Shown: positions 24,274-33,862 of the stretch, in pieces
Layout: each line of letters opens with the position of its first letter
Numbering within the stretch: position 1 is the first letter of the stretch
Source: Alphaproteobacteria bacterium
GTDB taxonomy: Bacteria; Pseudomonadota; Alphaproteobacteria; Caulobacterales; Aquidulcibacteraceae
Reading direction: 5' to 3'
DNA: 46,320 nt
Assembly: GCA_018969015.1 (NCBI GenBank)
Contig: JAGWZE010000028.1
Coordinates: 1 to 46,320, forward strand
Made by a program: the position numbers and the translations under genes
Notes under the pieces: model-generated
Told to the model about the DNA's origin: nothing
The model's input: the letters and a program-made list of their open reading frames with translations, nothing else
The model's database searches: none

Positions 24274-25704
24274 TTACCCCGCGCCGCCGACCGTCAGCCC
24301 AGTGATGTAGAGGCTCGGCTGTCCCACGCCGACGGGCACGCTCTGCCCCGCCTTGCCGCAGGTGCCGACGCCTTCGTCGAGTTGCAGATCGTTGCCCACC
24401 ATCTTCACGCGCGTGAGGGCGGAGGGGCCGTCGCCGATCAGCGTCGCGCCCTTGATCGGGGCTTTGATCTGGCCGTCCTCGACGATGTAGGCCTCGGTGC
24501 ACTGGAACACGAACTTGCCGCTCGTGATGTCCACCGAGCCGCCGCCGAAGTTCACCGCATAGATGCCGCGTTTCAGGGAGGCGAGGATTTCCGCCGGGTC
24601 CTTGTCGCCGCTGGTCATGAAGGTGTTCGTCATGCGCGGCATCGGGCGGTGCGCGTAGCTTTCGCGGCGTCCGTTGCCCGTGGGCGCGACGCCCATCAGC
24701 CGCGCGTTCATGCGGTCCTGAAGATAGCCTTTGAGGATGCCGTCCTCGATCAGCACCGTGCGCGAGGAGGGCGTGCCTTCGTCGTCCACGGTGAGCGAGC
24801 CGCGCCGCCCGCCGCCGACGTCGCCGCCGATCGTGCCGTCGTCCACCACCGTCACGCCGGGCGCGGCGACCCGTTCGCCGATCTTGCCGGCGAAGGCGGA
24901 CGTGCCCTTGCGGTTGAAGTCGCCTTCGAGCCCGTGGCCCACGGCTTCGTGCAGCAGAACGCCGGGCCAGCCCGGCCCGAGCACGACGTCCATCTCGCCG
25001 GCGGGCGCGGGCACGGACTCGAGATTAACGAGCGCGATGCGCAGCGCTTCGTCGGCCAGCGCTTTCCAGCGCTCGGACGAGGTCCAGGGCGCGTAGACGT
25101 CGCGTCCGCCGGCGCCGGCCGAGCCGCTTTCGCGCCGGCCGTCCTTTTCCACGGTGACCGAAACATTGATCCGCACCAGGGGGCGGGAGTCGTCGATGCG
25201 CTGGCCGTCGGGCCGCAGGATCGAGACGTGCCGCTGCGACCCGGCGAGCGAGGCCGTCACCTGCACGACGCGCGGATCACGCGCACGGACATAGGCGTCG
25301 ATCTCGGCGAGCAGGTCCGTCTTCGCGGTGAAGGCGGCGGAGCCGAGCGGATCGACGTCGGGATAAAGCTTGCGGTTGGTGCGGGCCGGTGCGGCGTCCA
25401 GCGCGCCGGAGCGCCCGCGCTTGGCGGCGGCGGCGGCGTCTGCGGCGCGCTGAACCGAGTCCGGATCGAGCGCGCTCGCGTGGCTATAGCCCGCCGTTTC
25501 GCCCGCGACGACGCGCAGGCCGAAGCCCTGGGTCGAATCGTAGGAGGCCGATTTCAGGCGGCCGTCGTCCCACAGGAAACTCTCGGAGCGGCTCTGCTCG
25601 ACGAACAGCTCGGCGTCGTCGGCGCCGTGCGCCGCGGCGGCGAGCCTGCGTTCGGCGTCCGCCCAGTCGAAGTCGATCTGCCCGCCTGCGCCGCCGTCCG
25701 CCAT
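24274..25704 (-). CDS. tldD: Metalloprotease TldD
   Basis: A 476-residue TldD subunit. The zinc motif HEAVGH is at residues 252-257 (His252, Glu253, His257), and a C-terminal Cys in VGTCGKAGQSVPVG is the third ligand seen in the family. TldD works with TldE to cleave unfolded or modified peptides, for example in microcin maturation and toxin-antitoxin turnover. No tldE is in the window. GAGGAGACGAC precedes ATG 25704. The gene is convergent with the ankyrin-like gene, with 6 bases between them. Confidence 0.96.
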   Translation of the reverse strand: MADGGAGGQIDFDWADAERRLAAAAHGADDAELFVEQSRSESFLWDDGRLKSASYDSTQGFGLRVVAGETAGYSHASALDPDSVQRAADAAAAAKRGRSGALDAAPARTNRKLYPDVDPLGSAAFTAKTDLLAEIDAYVRARDPRVVQVTASLAGSQRHVSILRPDGQRIDDSRPLVRINVSVTVEKDGRRESGSAGAGGRDVYAPWTSSERWKALADEALRIALVNLESVPAPAGEMDVVLGPGWPGVLLHEAVGHGLEGDFNRKGTSAFAGKIGERVAAPGVTVVDDGTIGGDVGGGRRGSLTVDDEGTPSSRTVLIEDGILKGYLQDRMNARLMGVAPTGNGRRESYAHRPMPRMTNTFMTSGDKDPAEILASLKRGIYAVNFGGGSVDITSGKFVFQCTEAYIVEDGQIKAPIKGATLIGDGPSALTRVKMVGNDLQLDEGVGTCGKAGQSVPVGVGQPSLYITGLTVGGAG

Positions 25705-25825
25705 GTCGTCTCCTCACCGTGCCGGCGCGCCCGCTGCCGGCAGGGGCCAGGCAACCAGACGAGCGCGCTCCAGCGCCGCCGCACGCGCCGAGGCGGCGAC
25801 GGGACCATGCCGGACTATATGGCGA

Positions 25826-26392
25826 TCATTCGCCCGGACGCGAGACCGAGAAGCGCGCCAATTCGACCTTCGGCGCCGTCCATTCGGGCGCGAGGCGCTG
25901 CGCCTCCACGTAGTCGCGGTACGCGCCTTTCAGGTCTCCGAGGGACTCGCGCGCGATGGCCCTGTTGAAATAGGCGTCCTGCGGCTGCTTCGAGCCGATC
26001 TCGATGCCGCGGGAGAGGGCGGCCTCGCCCTCCGCATAGCGGCCGAGCATGACCAGCGCCGCCCCGCGATTGACGTGCACCTCGCCGATTTCCGGGGCGA
26101 GACGCAGGGCCGACTCCAGATCGGCCAGCGCCAGCTTGCCGTCGCGGCGCTGGAGATAGATGACGCCACGGTTCACGAAGGTCGCCGCGCGGTCCACCCG
26201 CGTCAGGGGATCGCCCTCGAGCGCGCCGGTGCAGATCGCGAGGCCGTATTGCGAGGCGCGGCCGGAGTCCGCCTCCTTGTAACAGCTCTCGGCCTGACCG
26301 CCCCCGATCACCATCGTCGCCGCATGCGCGGCGGGCGCGGCGCTCATCAGCAGCGCCAGTGCGACCGGGACGGCGCGGAAGCTGGCAGTCAT
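25826..26392 (-). CDS. Exported TPR protein, paralogue 2
   Basis: A 188-residue protein with a signal peptide (MTASFRAVPVALALLMSAAPAAHA) and about three tetratricopeptide repeats in residues 60-180. The repeats share NRGAALVMLG, AYFNRAIARESLGDLKGAY and PEW with the neighbouring gene at 26459, so the two arose by tandem duplication. The N-terminal part has two Cys (AESCYKEA and AICTGAL). It is probably a periplasmic scaffold; partners are unknown. GGAGTGACGCC precedes the ATG. Confidence 0.85.
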   Translation of the reverse strand: MTASFRAVPVALALLMSAAPAAHAATMVIGGGQAESCYKEADSGRASQYGLAICTGALEGDPLTRVDRAATFVNRGVIYLQRRDGKLALADLESALRLAPEIGEVHVNRGAALVMLGRYAEGEAALSRGIEIGSKQPQDAYFNRAIARESLGDLKGAYRDYVEAQRLAPEWTAPKVELARFSVSRPGE

Positions 26393-26458
26393 GGCGTCAC
26401 TCCTCGTTGTCCGCCCCGCCCTTAGGCCGGGACGACGGCGGCCCGACCGGGCCCGAAC

Positions 26459-27163
26459 TCAGTTCGTCCGCGCCGGCGGCGCGACGGCGGGCGCCACGAC
26501 CGGAGGCGCGGCGTTCGGATCGGCCAGCGCGGCCGCCAAGCGGTCGCGGCGCACCTTGGCGAAACGCGCCAGCTCGCCCTCGACGAGCTCCCAGTCCGGC
26601 TTGATGGCGAGCGCCGTGTTGTAGTCCTCGTAGGCGCCCCGCAGGTCGCCGAGTGATTCGCGGGCGGCGCCGCGATTGAAGTAGGCCTTGTGGGGCTCGC
26701 GGACGCCCAACTGCAACGCGGTCGTGATCGCGCCTACGGCCTGGCCCGGCTTCTTCACCATGACGAGAGCGGCGCCGCGATTGAGGTGCGCCTCGGGCAT
26801 GTTGGGGACGATCTCGAGCGCCGCGTCGAAATCCGCCAGCGCGGCGTCGCCGCGCGCCAGACGCAGATTCATCGCGCCGCGATTGATGTAGATCAGCGCC
26901 TTGTTGTTGCGCGAAAGCCCTTCGCTCGTAAGCGCTTGGGAGCAATCGCCGATGGACGCGTCATCGGCCCGGCCGGCGTTGGCGGCGGCGGCGCACGCGT
27001 TCGCGCGGGGAGACCCGAACACGTTCTGCGCGGTCGTGGCTCGGCTCCGCTCGGTCATGGTTGCCGGTGCGGCATGCGCGGCTCCCAGAGCGAGCGCGCA
27101 CATGCCCGCAGCCATGCCCATGAAACAACTCGGCAAAGCCCCTAGAAGGCCAAACGCGCGCAT
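26459..27163 (-). CDS. Exported TPR protein, paralogue 1
   Basis: A 234-residue protein counted from ATG 27163; the frame stays open to 27256 but the extra N-terminal stretch looks like leader. A signal peptide (MRAFGLLGALPSCFMGMAAGMCALALGAAHA) is followed by two Cys and three TPR units (NKALIYINRGAMNLRLARG, HLNRGAALVMVKK, AYFNRGAARESLGDLRGAY). The tail is Ala/Pro-rich. It is transcribed away from ctaC, 145 bases apart, and continues into its paralogue after 66 bases. Confidence 0.82.
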   Translation of the reverse strand: MRAFGLLGALPSCFMGMAAGMCALALGAAHAAPATMTERSRATTAQNVFGSPRANACAAAANAGRADDASIGDCSQALTSEGLSRNNKALIYINRGAMNLRLARGDAALADFDAALEIVPNMPEAHLNRGAALVMVKKPGQAVGAITTALQLGVREPHKAYFNRGAARESLGDLRGAYEDYNTALAIKPDWELVEGELARFAKVRRDRLAAALADPNAAPPVVAPAVAPPARTN

Positions 27164-27308
27164 GCTAACGACCCTGCCCATTCGGTTCCGCAGACTGCGA
27201 CATAACGGCGCCCATAGGTCGCCTAACGGTCGAAACACAGTATATCGGCCCGCCAAAAGGCGCCACTAACCACGGCGTCATCTAGAGCGGCGCTAAGGAG
27301 GGCAGAGC

Positions 27309-28226
27309 GTGCGATCAGGGGGTGCGAAGTTGAAGGCGCTTGGCGCCGGAATCATGGCGACCGTGATCGCCGCATCATCCGCGGCCTGGGCCGATCAACC
27401 CGTCGATGGCGGCATTGATTTCCAGCCGGCGGCGTCGGCCACCAAGGCGGCCATCATCGACTTCCACAATCTGCTCCTCGTCATCATCACCGGCATCGTG
27501 CTGCTTGTCCTCGGGCTGCTGCTTTGGGTGATCGTGCGTTACAACCGCAAGGCGAACCCGACGCCGAAGCGCTTCACGCACAATACGCTCGTCGAGGTGG
27601 TGTGGACCGTCATCCCGGTGATCATTCTGGTGGTGATCGCCGTTCAGTCGTTCCCGCTCCTCTACAAGGAAGAGCGTCCGCCGCCGGCCGAACTCACGAT
27701 CAAGGCCACCGGCAACTCCTGGTTCTGGCAGTACGAGTATCCGGACCAGGGCGTCTCGATCACCTCGAACATGCTGGACGACGAGACCGCCGCCGCCGAA
27801 GGGCGCCCGCGCAAGCTGGCCGTGGACGAGCCGATCTATGTGCCGGTCAACACCAACGTCCGCGTGCTGATCACCTCGAACGACGTCATCCACTCCTGGG
27901 CCATGCCGTCCTTCGGCGTGAAAGACGACGCCATCCCGGGCCGGGTGAACGAGGCGTGGTTCAACGTCGACCGCCCGGGCGTCTATTACGGCCAGTGCTC
28001 GGAACTGTGCGGCCTGCGGCATGCCTTCATGCCGATCGAGGTGCGCGCGGTGTCGAAGCCCGAGTTCGAAGCGTGGGTCGCCAAGCAGGGCGGTACGATC
28101 GCCCAGGCCGCGCCGGCCGCCGCGCCGACCGAGGCTGCGCCCGCTGACGCGGCGCCGGCTGATTCTGCCGCGCCTGCCGCCCCCGCTGAACCGACGGCTG
28201 CGCCCGCTGCGCAACCGACCCGCTGA
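27309..28226 (+). CDS. ctaC: Cytochrome c oxidase subunit II
   Basis: A 305-residue subunit II of aa3-type oxidase. It has a signal peptide, two transmembrane helices (about 49-77 and 95-118) and a periplasmic cupredoxin domain. The CuA ligands are visible: His195, then Cys230, Glu232, Cys234, His238 and Met241 in GQCSELCGLRHAFM. A 45-residue Ala/Pro-rich tail follows the domain. GTG 27309 is supported by AAGGAGGG. It leads the ctaCDB-G-E run, which places electron entry from cytochrome c first in the operon. Confidence 0.97.
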   Translation: MRSGGAKLKALGAGIMATVIAASSAAWADQPVDGGIDFQPAASATKAAIIDFHNLLLVIITGIVLLVLGLLLWVIVRYNRKANPTPKRFTHNTLVEVVWTVIPVIILVVIAVQSFPLLYKEERPPPAELTIKATGNSWFWQYEYPDQGVSITSNMLDDETAAAEGRPRKLAVDEPIYVPVNTNVRVLITSNDVIHSWAMPSFGVKDDAIPGRVNEAWFNVDRPGVYYGQCSELCGLRHAFMPIEVRAVSKPEFEAWVAKQGGTIAQAAPAAAPTEAAPADAAPADSAAPAAPAEPTAAPAAQPTR

Positions 28227-28233
28227 GATTTGA

Positions 28234-29910
<1,677 letters not shown>

Positions 29911-29926
29911 GCCCGCCTGCGGCTCT

Positions 29927-29954
29927 CGCCCGCTCCTCGCAAGAGGGGCGGGCG
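29927..29954 (+). promoter_or_regulatory. Stable GCAA-loop hairpin between ctaD and ctaB
   Basis: CGCCCGCTCCTC (29927-29938) pairs over 12 positions, including one G-U, with GAGGGGCGGGCG (29943-29954) around a GCAA tetraloop. It lies 16 bases after the ctaD stop and 78 before ctaB. T-rich sequence is only moderate downstream, so it may be a partial terminator or an mRNA end protecting the structural subunits' message. Confidence 0.6.
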
Positions 29955-30032
29955 TCGCCGCATCGTCCTTCTTGACGGCGCGCCTGCGTCGTCCTGCTCC
30001 GGGAGCCTCCGCTGAGCCTCGTCGATCTCCCC

Positions 30033-30986
30033 GTGTCCCACGCCGCTTCGGCGAAGGACTATCTGATGCTGATGAAGCCGCGGGTGATGTCGCTCGTGAT
30101 CTTCACGGCGCTGGTCGGCTGGCTCGTGGCGCCCGGTGACGTCAATCCGGTTCTCGGCTTCGCCGCGGTGCTCGCGATCGCCGCCGCCGCCGGCGCGGCC
30201 GGCGCGCTCAACATGTGGTACGACGCCGACATCGACGCCCGCATGCGTCGGACGCGCGCGCGCCCCGTGCCGGCGGGTCGCATCCGCGGCGAAGAGGCGC
30301 TCGGCCTCGGCGTCGTGATGTCGGTACTGTCGGTGCTGGTGATGGCGCTCGCCGCCGGCTGGTTCGCGGCCGCACTGCTCGCCTTCTCGATCTGGTTCTA
30401 CGCCGTCGTCTACACGATGTGGCTCAAGCGGCGCACGCCGCAGAACATCGTGATCGGCGGCCTTGCCGGCGCCCTGCCGCCGGCCGTCGCCTGGGCGGCC
30501 AAGACCGGCGGCCTCACGATCGATCCGATCCTGCTGGTGGCGATCATCTTCATGTGGACGCCGCCGCATTTCTGGGCGCTCGCGCTCTACCAGCGCGGCG
30601 ACTACGCCGCCGCCGGCGTGCCGATGCTGCCGGTGTCGCACGGCGCGAAGCACACGCGCGGTCAGATCCTTCTCTACAGCCTGCTGCTGGCGCCGCTCGG
30701 CGTCGCGCCGGTCCTCACCGGGCTCGGCGGCGTCGTGTACGCCGTCGTCTCGATCCTTGGCGGCGCGCTGTTCCTGCTGCTGGCGGTGCGCATCGCGCGC
30801 TCGCAAGCCGGCGAGCGCACCGACGAGCCCGGCAGCCCCGATCTTTACGCCGTGAAGCGCGGCGACAAGGCGGCGCGGGACCTGTTCGCCTTCTCGATCC
30901 TTTATCTGTTCCTGGTGTTCGCGGCCCTGTTCGCCGAGCGCGCATTCGGCCTCTACGCGCCGGTCGCCGGGCTCTGGAGCCTTTGA
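30033..30986 (+). CDS. ctaB: Protoheme IX farnesyltransferase (heme O synthase)
   Basis: A 317-residue UbiA-family membrane prenyltransferase with about nine helices that attaches farnesyl to heme b, the first step to heme A. The Asp-rich motif NMWYDADIDARMRRTRARPVP (residues 67-87) binds the prenyl diphosphate. FMWTPPHFWALAL and a second DxxD-like region follow. The GTG start at 30033 is the first available; no ideal ribosome-binding site is seen, so the start is uncertain. The enzyme supplies cofactor for the oxidase encoded around it. Confidence 0.95.
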   Translation: MSHAASAKDYLMLMKPRVMSLVIFTALVGWLVAPGDVNPVLGFAAVLAIAAAAGAAGALNMWYDADIDARMRRTRARPVPAGRIRGEEALGLGVVMSVLSVLVMALAAGWFAAALLAFSIWFYAVVYTMWLKRRTPQNIVIGGLAGALPPAVAWAAKTGGLTIDPILLVAIIFMWTPPHFWALALYQRGDYAAAGVPMLPVSHGAKHTRGQILLYSLLLAPLGVAPVLTGLGGVVYAVVSILGGALFLLLAVRIARSQAGERTDEPGSPDLYAVKRGDKAARDLFAFSILYLFLVFAALFAERAFGLYAPVAGLWSL

Positions 30987-30989
30987 TCG

Positions 30990-31172
30990 ATGGCCGAAGA
31001 CACGCCGTCTCCAGCCCCCACGCCGCTCGCGCCCGTCAGCGCAGAGACGCAACGCGCCGCCCAGAAGCGCCGCAATCTCGTTCTGGCGCTGCTGCTGATC
31101 GGCTTCGTGATGTTGATTTTCGTCGTCACGCTCGTGCGGCTGAAGACCTCCAGCCTCGATGGCGGAAGCTGA
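30990..31172 (+). CDS. CoxF/CtaF-like small membrane protein
   Basis: A 60-residue protein with a Pro-rich N-terminus and one membrane helix (residues about 29-48, LVLALLLIGFVMLIFVVTLV). Its position between ctaB and ctaG is that of the poorly characterised small CoxF protein in alphaproteobacterial oxidase operons. The start at 30990 is 3 bases after ctaB. Its TGA is one base before the probable ctaG ATG. A role in oxidase assembly is inferred from position only. Confidence 0.8.
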   Translation: MAEDTPSPAPTPLAPVSAETQRAAQKRRNLVLALLLIGFVMLIFVVTLVRLKTSSLDGGS

Positions 31173-31173
31173 C

Positions 31174-31752
31174 ATGACGACCGAACCCACCGACGCCAAA
31201 CGCAAGCGCGCCCGCACCGCCCTGATCGCGGGGGGCGTCGCGGTGTTCATGGTCGGCGCGAGCTTCGCGGCCGTGCCGCTGTACGAACTGTTCTGCAAAG
31301 TCACGGGCTTTGCCGGCACCACCCAGGTCGCCACCAAGGCGCCCACCCGCGTTCTCGACCGCACCATCGAAGTGCGCTTCGACGCCAACCACGCGCCGGA
31401 TCTCAACGTCGAGTTCAAGCCGGAGCAGACGACCACCCGCGTCCGTCTCGGCGAAACGGGTCTGGCCTTCTACACCTTCAAAAACACTTCCGACCGCCCA
31501 GTCACTGCGATGGCGTCCTACAACGTCACGCCGCACACGACCGGGCAGTATTTCGTGAAGATGCAGTGCTTCTGCTTCCAGGAGCAGACGTTCCAGCCCG
31601 GCGAAACCGCCGAGCTGCCGGTGGTCTTCTTCGTCGCCCCCGAGCTGGCCGACGACCGGGACACCCGCGATCTGCAGCAGATCACGCTCTCGTACACCTT
31701 CTTTGAAGCCAAGGATCCGAAGCTGAAGACCGCGGCGATCAGCCCGCCTTGA
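31174..31752 (+). CDS. ctaG: Cytochrome c oxidase assembly protein CtaG/Cox11
   Basis: A 192-residue protein with one N-terminal membrane anchor and a periplasmic beta domain that delivers copper to the CuB site of subunit I. The copper motif QCFCFQEQ is present, and a conserved Cys lies at the end of the anchor (YELFCKVTGFAGTTQ). I chose ATG 31174, just after the preceding stop, with CGGAAG upstream; ATG 31159 would add 5 residues. Confidence 0.96.
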   Translation: MTTEPTDAKRKRARTALIAGGVAVFMVGASFAAVPLYELFCKVTGFAGTTQVATKAPTRVLDRTIEVRFDANHAPDLNVEFKPEQTTTRVRLGETGLAFYTFKNTSDRPVTAMASYNVTPHTTGQYFVKMQCFCFQEQTFQPGETAELPVVFFVAPELADDRDTRDLQQITLSYTFFEAKDPKLKTAAISPP

Positions 31753-31860
31753 GCCGCACAGCGGCGCAGTCTAAAGACCCGGAAACGACCACAAAGCGAG
31801 GGCTTCGGCCGTCGCGGCACACCAACCGGAGGCCCCGGCCTCCCACCAAGGATCAGGAAG

Positions 31861-31877
31861 CAGGGGCGCCGCCCCTG
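31861..31877 (+). promoter_or_regulatory. Hairpin just before ctaE
   Basis: CAGGGGC-GCC-GCCCCTG forms a 7-bp stem with a 3-base loop, immediately before the GGGGGAACAGGAACG sequence that precedes ctaE ATG 31892. It lies in the 139-base ctaG-ctaE gap. It could modulate translation or mark processing; there is no T-run. Confidence 0.4.
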
Positions 31878-31891
31878 GGGGAACAGGAACG

Positions 31892-32809
31892 ATGGCAAGC
31901 TCCAGCGAGGTCAAACACGACTACCACCTGGTCGACCCGAGCCCCTGGCCGTTCACGGCCTCGATCTCGATGTTCGTCCTGGCCGTCGGCGGCGTGGCGT
32001 ACATGCACGGCCTCGTCGAAGAGGGACAGGGCAGCGCGCTCATGCAGACGCTGTTCGGCAAGGGCCATCCCTGGATCCTGCTCGCGGGTCTCGCCGGCGT
32101 CGTCGGCACGCTGATCGGCTGGTGGGGCGACGTCATCAAGGAAAGCCGCCGCGGGCACCACACGCCCGTCGTCGACATGCACCTCCGCTACGGCATGATC
32201 CTGTTCATCGCCTCGGAAGTGATGTTCTTCGTGGCGTGGTTCTGGGTCTTCTTTGAGATGACCATCTTCCACCACGTCCGCGCCGACTGGATCATCCAGG
32301 GCGACCCGGAGGTGATGAAGGCCTGGGCCAGCTGGCCGCCGCCGAACGTCGAAACGTTCGACCCCTTCCACCTGCCGCTCATGAACACGATGATCCTGCT
32401 GCTCTCGGGCACGACGGTCACCTGGGCGCACCATGCGTTGCAGCAGGGTGACCGCAAGGGCGCCACGCTCGGCCTCGCGCTCACGGTCGGCCTCGGCATG
32501 CTGTTCACCTGCGTGCAGGTGTACGAATACTCGGTCGCCGGCTTCCATTTCGGCCGAACCGACGCGGTGCAGGAAGCCAACCTCTATGGCGCGTCCTTCT
32601 TCATGGCGACGGGCTTCCACGGTTTCCACGTCGTCGTCGGCACGATCTTCCTGCTGGTCTGCCTGCTGCGTCTGATGAGCGGCGGCTTCACCCCGCAGAA
32701 GCATTTCGGCCTCGAGGCGGCGGCCTGGTACTGGCACTTCGTCGACGTGGTCTGGCTGTTCCTGTTCGCGTTCGTCTACGTGACGCCGCGTCTTGCGCTC
32801 GGCGGGTGA
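31892..32809 (+). CDS. ctaE: Cytochrome c oxidase subunit III
   Basis: A 305-residue subunit III with seven membrane helices. Characteristic segments are HDYHLVDPSPWPFTAS at the N-terminus, GMILFIASEVMFFVAWFWVFFE with the conserved Glu of the proton antenna, LLLSGTTVTWAHHAL, and FFMATGFHGFHVVVGTIFLLVCL. The end EAAAWYWHFVDVVWLFLFAFVY is also typical. The GTGA at 32806 couples it to the DUF983 gene. Confidence 0.97.
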   Translation: MASSSEVKHDYHLVDPSPWPFTASISMFVLAVGGVAYMHGLVEEGQGSALMQTLFGKGHPWILLAGLAGVVGTLIGWWGDVIKESRRGHHTPVVDMHLRYGMILFIASEVMFFVAWFWVFFEMTIFHHVRADWIIQGDPEVMKAWASWPPPNVETFDPFHLPLMNTMILLLSGTTVTWAHHALQQGDRKGATLGLALTVGLGMLFTCVQVYEYSVAGFHFGRTDAVQEANLYGASFFMATGFHGFHVVVGTIFLLVCLLRLMSGGFTPQKHFGLEAAAWYWHFVDVVWLFLFAFVYVTPRLALGG

Positions 32810-33189
32810 GCTCGGCCAACCCGTTCGTCGCGGCCCTGCGGGGGCGGTGCCCCCGCTGTGGTGAGGGACAGCTGTTCACGGGCTATCTGCGCCTCGCGCC
32901 GTATTGCCCCGTGTGCCACGAGGACTTCCGCCACGCCGACAGCGGCGACGGACCCGCGGTATTCGTGATGTTTGCGGTCGGCGCCGTCGTGGTGCCGATC
33001 GCCTTCATTCTGGAATTCGCGGCGCATTGGCCGCCATGGGCGATCGTCGGCGTCGTCGCCGTCATGACCGTCGCGCTGTCGCTGGCGTTGCTGCAGCCCT
33101 TCAAGGCGATGCTGTTCGCCCTGCAATGGAAGCACGCGGCCGGCGAAGCCCAGCGCGTCGATCAGGGTCGCCCCGACGACGAAGCCTGA
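32806..33189 (+). CDS. DUF983 family membrane protein
   Basis: A 127-residue protein with a zinc-ribbon-like pair CPRCGEG and CPVCHED (residues about 15-36) followed by two membrane helices (about 49-65 and 75-100). The domain is regularly found in cox operons of alphaproteobacteria, but its role is not established. The GTG start overlaps the ctaE stop by 4 bases. Confidence 0.9.
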   Translation: MSSANPFVAALRGRCPRCGEGQLFTGYLRLAPYCPVCHEDFRHADSGDGPAVFVMFAVGAVVVPIAFILEFAAHWPPWAIVGVVAVMTVALSLALLQPFKAMLFALQWKHAAGEAQRVDQGRPDDEA

Positions 33190-33196
33190 TCATCCC

Positions 33197-33862
33197 ATGC
33201 TGCGTTTCAAACCCCTGCCGATCCTCACCGCCTGCAGCGTCGTGGCGTTCGCCATCCTGCTGACGCTCGGCAGCTGGCAGTGGGCCCGCTACCAGCAGAA
33301 GCTCGCCGCCCGCGACACCCTGCCGCCGGCGATCGAGGCGGCGGTGGGCGAGGGGCCCCGCGGTCCGCTGCAACTGGTCTATGGCGTTCTCGACGGGCAG
33401 GCTGGCTGGCGCATCCTCGCGCCGCTGCCCGACGGCCCCGACACCGTGCTCTTCGTTGACGCCGGCTTCGCGCCCGGCCTCGAGCCGCCGGACCGGGCCG
33501 GCCTCGCCACGCCCGCCATCACGCCAAACCGGCCCCTGCGCGGCGCGCGGGTGACACCGCATCCGCCCGGACCGTTCACAGCGCCGCCCGATCCGGCGCG
33601 GGGCGTCTGGTATGCGATCGACCTTCCCGCCATGGCCCGCGCCTCCGGCTATGCGCACGCCCAGCCCTATCTGCTGGCTGCGCCCTATGTCGGCGCGGAC
33701 GGCAAGCCGCGGCCCAATCCCTTCGCGCACGCCGTCGATCCTTTGCCGCCGGAGCGCCATGTGGGGTATGCGATCACGTGGTGGGGCCTCGCGGCCGGGC
33801 TCGTCGGGATCTATCTCGTCATGCACGTCCGCGCCGGCCGTCTCGTCTGGGAGCGCCGCTGA
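33197..33862 (+). CDS. SURF1 family oxidase assembly protein
   Basis: A 221-residue SURF1 protein, which helps insert heme a into subunit I. It has the expected two membrane helices, at the N-terminus (residues about 9-26, LGSWQWARYQQK just after it) and at the C-terminus (YAITWWGLAAGLVGIYLVMH), with a periplasmic domain between. GSWQxxR and the YAxxWxxLA pattern are family signatures. It is slightly shorter than most homologues. The stop overlaps thrC ATG by 1 base. Confidence 0.93.
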   Translation: MLRFKPLPILTACSVVAFAILLTLGSWQWARYQQKLAARDTLPPAIEAAVGEGPRGPLQLVYGVLDGQAGWRILAPLPDGPDTVLFVDAGFAPGLEPPDRAGLATPAITPNRPLRGARVTPHPPGPFTAPPDPARGVWYAIDLPAMARASGYAHAQPYLLAAPYVGADGKPRPNPFAHAVDPLPPERHVGYAITWWGLAAGLVGIYLVMHVRAGRLVWERR

